Shown piece by piece: positions 60,835 through 64,000 of a stretch of DNA of 64,000 bases; the first letter of the stretch is position 1; each line of letters opens with the position of its first letter. The notes under the pieces were generated by a model. It had not been told where the DNA came from, did not search any database, and saw only the letters and a program-made list of their open reading frames with translations. Where the stretch lies: contig CBFFRP010000167.1 of NCBI GenBank assembly GCA_965644295.1, positions 104,691 to 168,690 of the forward strand. Reading direction: 5' to 3'. The translations under genes were made by a program, and so were the position numbers. Source of the stretch: Paraphysomonas bandaiensis. Lineage: Eukaryota > Chrysophyceae.

Positions 60835-62970
60835 TCACTATACACCCATATACTACCTCACTATACATCACTATATTATACCACTATACCATCTCACTAT
60901 ACATCACTATACCATCTCACTATATACCACTATACTATCTCACTATATACCACTATACCATCTCACTATACAACCACTGCACCATCTAACTATATATCAC
61001 TATGCCATCTAACTATGCTAATATACCATCTCACTATACATCCAGATACCATATTACTATTCACCACTATACCATCCCACTATATACCACTATACCATCT
61101 CACTATATACCACTATACCATCTCACTATATACCACTAGTATACCATATCACTATATATCACTATACCATCTCACCATATGCCACTATACTATCTCACTA
61201 TATTATACCACTATACCATCTAACTATATATCACTATGCCATCTAACTATGCTAATATACCATCTCACTATATACCATTACACCATCTCACTATACAACC
61301 ACTGTACCATATCACTACACACCCAGATACCATCCCACTATACCATCTCACTATATACCACGATACCATCTCACCATATGTCACTATACCATCTCACTAT
61401 ACATCCAGATACCATCTCACTATACAACCACTGTACCATCTCACTATACACCCAGATACCATCCCACTATATACCACTATACCATCTCACTATATACCAC
61501 TATACCATCTCACTATATACCACTATACCATCTCACTATATTATACCACTATACCATCTAACTATATTATATCACTATGCCATCTAACTATGCTAATATA
61601 CCATCTCACTATACATCCCTACACCATATTACTATTCACCACTATACCATCCCACTATATACCACTATACCATCTCACTATATACCACTACTATACCATA
61701 TCACTATACCATCTCACCATATGCCACTATACCATATTACGATTCACCCATATACCATCTAACTATATACACTATACCATCTCACTATACAACCACTGTA
61801 CCATCGCACTATACAACCACTGTACCATCTCACTATATACCACTATACCATCTCACTATATAACACTATACCATATCACTATATACCACTATACCATCTC
61901 ACAATATACCACTATACCATCTCACAATATACCACTATACCATCTCACTATACAACCACTGTACCATCTCACTATATACCCAGATACCATCCCACTATAT
62001 ACCACTATACCATATCAATATATACCACTATACCATCTCACCATATGTCACTATACTATCTCACTATACATCACTATACCATCTCACTATATTATACCAC
62101 TATACCATCTAACTATATATCACTATGCCATCTAACTATGCTAATATACCATCTCACTATACATCCCTACACCATATTACTATTCACCACTATACCATCT
62201 CACTATATACCACTATACCATCTCACTATATACCACTACTATACCATATCACTATACCATCTCACCATATGCCACTATACCATATTACGATTCACCCATA
62301 TACCATCTAACTATATACACTATACCATCTCACTATACAACCATTGTACCATCTCACAATACACGCAGATACCATCCCACTATATACCACTATACCATCT
62401 CACTATATAACACTATACCATATCACTATATACCACTATACCATCTTACAATATACCACTATACCATCTCACAATATACCACTATACCATATCACAATAT
62501 ACCACTATACCATCTCACAATATACCACTATACCATATCAATATATACCACTATACCATCTCACCATATACCACTATACCATATCAATATATGCCACTAT
62601 ACCATCTAACTATATACACTATACCATCTCACTATACAACCATTGTACCATCTCACAATACACGCAGATACCATCCCACTATATACCACTATACCATCTC
62701 ACTATATTATAACACTATACCATATCACTATATACCACTATACCATCTTACTATATACCACTATACCATCTCACAATATACCACTATACCATATCACAAT
62801 ATACCACTATACCATCTCACTATATACCACTATACCATATCACTATATACCACTATACCATATCAATATATACCACTATACCATCTCAATATATGCCACT
62901 ATACTATCTCACTATACATCCCTATACCATCTAACTATATACACTATACCATCTCACTCTTACCACATAA
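60835..62970. repeat. Satellite block of ~23-bp units, 548-bp higher-order period
   Basis: Units of the type CATCTCACTATATACCACTA are repeated with small changes. A larger block recurs almost unchanged 548 bp apart (from about 61577 and 62125, each including CTATGCTAATATACC and CATATTACGATTCACCC). Open frames of the PSHYIPLYH type through it are artefacts. Confidence 0.92.
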
Positions 62971-63140
62971 TGCATGCAGCAGGCGGACATAAAGGTCTTC
63001 AACATGGCACTGGTTCTTTCATGCTAATAGTAAATATATCTGTACAATATATTTCAATAGTTAATGTATATTTATAATAGATATGTATTTTACTGCAAGC
63101 AAAAGACCATGGGCACAGAATACACGGATGCAACACGTGC

Positions 63141-63945
63141 AGATTGGGAAGGTCACATCTTTTCATGACGACACTGTCCCAATAGCAGTCGCCACCGCTA
63201 TTGAGGCGAGTTGAAGTCACAGGTTTCCTTCCGCAACCATTATATATACAGTATAACATACAAGTAAGTTCTGTCGACATCTTTTCATGACAACCCTGCG
63301 CCAATAGCAGTCGCCACCGCTACTGACACGAGTGGATATCACAGGTGACCGAACAAACAAGTATAACATATGAAGGTTGGGAAGGTCACATCTTTTCATG
63401 ACGACACTGTCCCAATAGCAGTCGCCACCGCTATTGAGGCGAGTTGAAGTCACAGGTTTCCTTCCGCAACCATTATATATACAGTATAACATACAAGTAA
63501 GTTCTGTCGACATCTTTTCATGACAACCCTGCGCCAATAGCAGTCGCCACCGCTACTGACACGAGTGGATATCACAGGTGACCGAACAAACAAGTATAAC
63601 ATATGAAGGTTGGGAAGGTCACATCTTTTCATGACGACACTGTCCCAATAGCAGTCGCCACCGCTATTGAGGCGAGTTGAAGTCACAGGTTTCCTTCCGC
63701 AACCATTATATATACAGTATAACATACAAGTAAGTTCTGTCGACATCTTTTCATGACAACCCTGCGCCAATAGCAGTCGCCACCGCTACTGACACGAGTG
63801 GATATCACAGGTGACCGAACAAACAAGTATAACATATGAAGGTTGGGAAGGTCACATCTTTTCATGACGACACTGTCCCAATAGCAGTCGCCACCGCTAT
63901 TGAGGCGAGTTGAAGTCACAGGTTTCCTTCCGCAACCATTATATA
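63141..63945. repeat. 233-bp satellite with dimeric units
   Basis: About 3.5 copies of a 233-bp unit, nearly identical. Each unit is two related halves of about 122 and 111 bp, both starting CATCTTTTCATGAC and containing CAATAGCAGTCGCCACCGCT, as at 63156, 63278 and 63389. The ORFs on the minus strand (MAQGCHEKMSTEL) simply repeat with the unit and are not taken as genes. Confidence 0.95.
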
Positions 63946-64000
63946 TACGTACGTACATGTAATCAAGCATAACAGACATTCATGGCAGACAGGTTCGTGT

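Noticed and set aside
61015-63077. Overlapping frames full of IPSHYIPLYH
   Set aside because: Translations of the 23-bp satellite; protein-like length arises only because the monomer lacks stops.
63217-63979. Repeated minus-strand frames starting MAQGCHEKM
   Set aside because: They recur with the 233-bp satellite unit and run across its half-units; no conservation other than the DNA repeat itself.

Overview
The window is nuclear DNA of an AT-rich, probably unicellular eukaryote. Genes carry short GT-AG introns, mostly about 45-60 nt, and several models close in frame across every junction I checked by hand (7TM-kinase-PAS, class C receptor, Hub1, GOT1, cytochrome b561, GAPDH, ACMSD-like). 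TAA, TAG and TGA all act as stops. The lineage cannot be fixed from sequence alone. A 7TM-TKL kinase fusion, a class C receptor and a mitochondrial bacterial-type cytochrome b561 would fit a stramenopile, but that is an inference.

Layout. 0-5.6 kb: two tandem tRNA-Cys genes, then a gene-poor stretch. 5.6-8.7 kb: class C (GABA-B-like) receptor. 8.7-12.3 kb: gene-poor, with a 194-bp duplication and a foldback element. 12.3-19.2 kb: atlastin, eEF1B guanine exchange factor, a membrane-anchored JmjC/cupin protein and Hub1/UBL5. 19.2-21.5 kb: old dispersed repeats. 21.5-28.4 kb: a secreted Met/Asp/Glu-rich protein with a 21-residue repeat, mitochondrial cytochrome b561, GOT1 and a purple acid phosphatase. 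28.9-32.7 kb: a large multi-exon gene I do not recognise. 33-35.7 kb: a hAT-like MITE, a rearranged Ty3/Gypsy fragment and a 0.76-kb (TATG)n tract. 35.8-50.1 kb: ACMSD-like amidohydrolase, calpain-7-like protease, GAPDH, carboxylesterase, a 2-phosphoglycerate-kinase-like P-loop protein and a possible F-box protein. 50.5-54.3 kb: a 945-residue protein joining seven membrane segments, a TKL-type kinase and a PAS domain. 54.3-56.7 kb: a hAT remnant, a FYVE protein and a second (TATG)n tract. 56.8-64 kb: a decayed Gypsy-like element with a 102-bp tandem repeat, then satellite arrays with higher-order periods of about 161, 548 and 233 bp, broken by a GC-richer retroelement-like insertion.

How the genes relate. 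There is no operon logic. Most genes sit in head-to-head pairs over 0.3-0.6 kb shared upstream regions: atlastin/eEF1B, JmjC/Hub1, phosphatase/unknown gene, calpain/GAPDH, esterase/P-loop kinase and F-box/7TM kinase. A 10-mer, TACTGCTGTA or its complement, recurs in several of these regions and is a candidate promoter element. Two genes are receptors (class C GPCR and 7TM-kinase-PAS). Atlastin, GOT1 and the FYVE protein belong to endomembrane shaping and traffic. GAPDH, ACMSD-like, cytochrome b561, phosphatase, esterase and eEF1B are metabolic or housekeeping genes.
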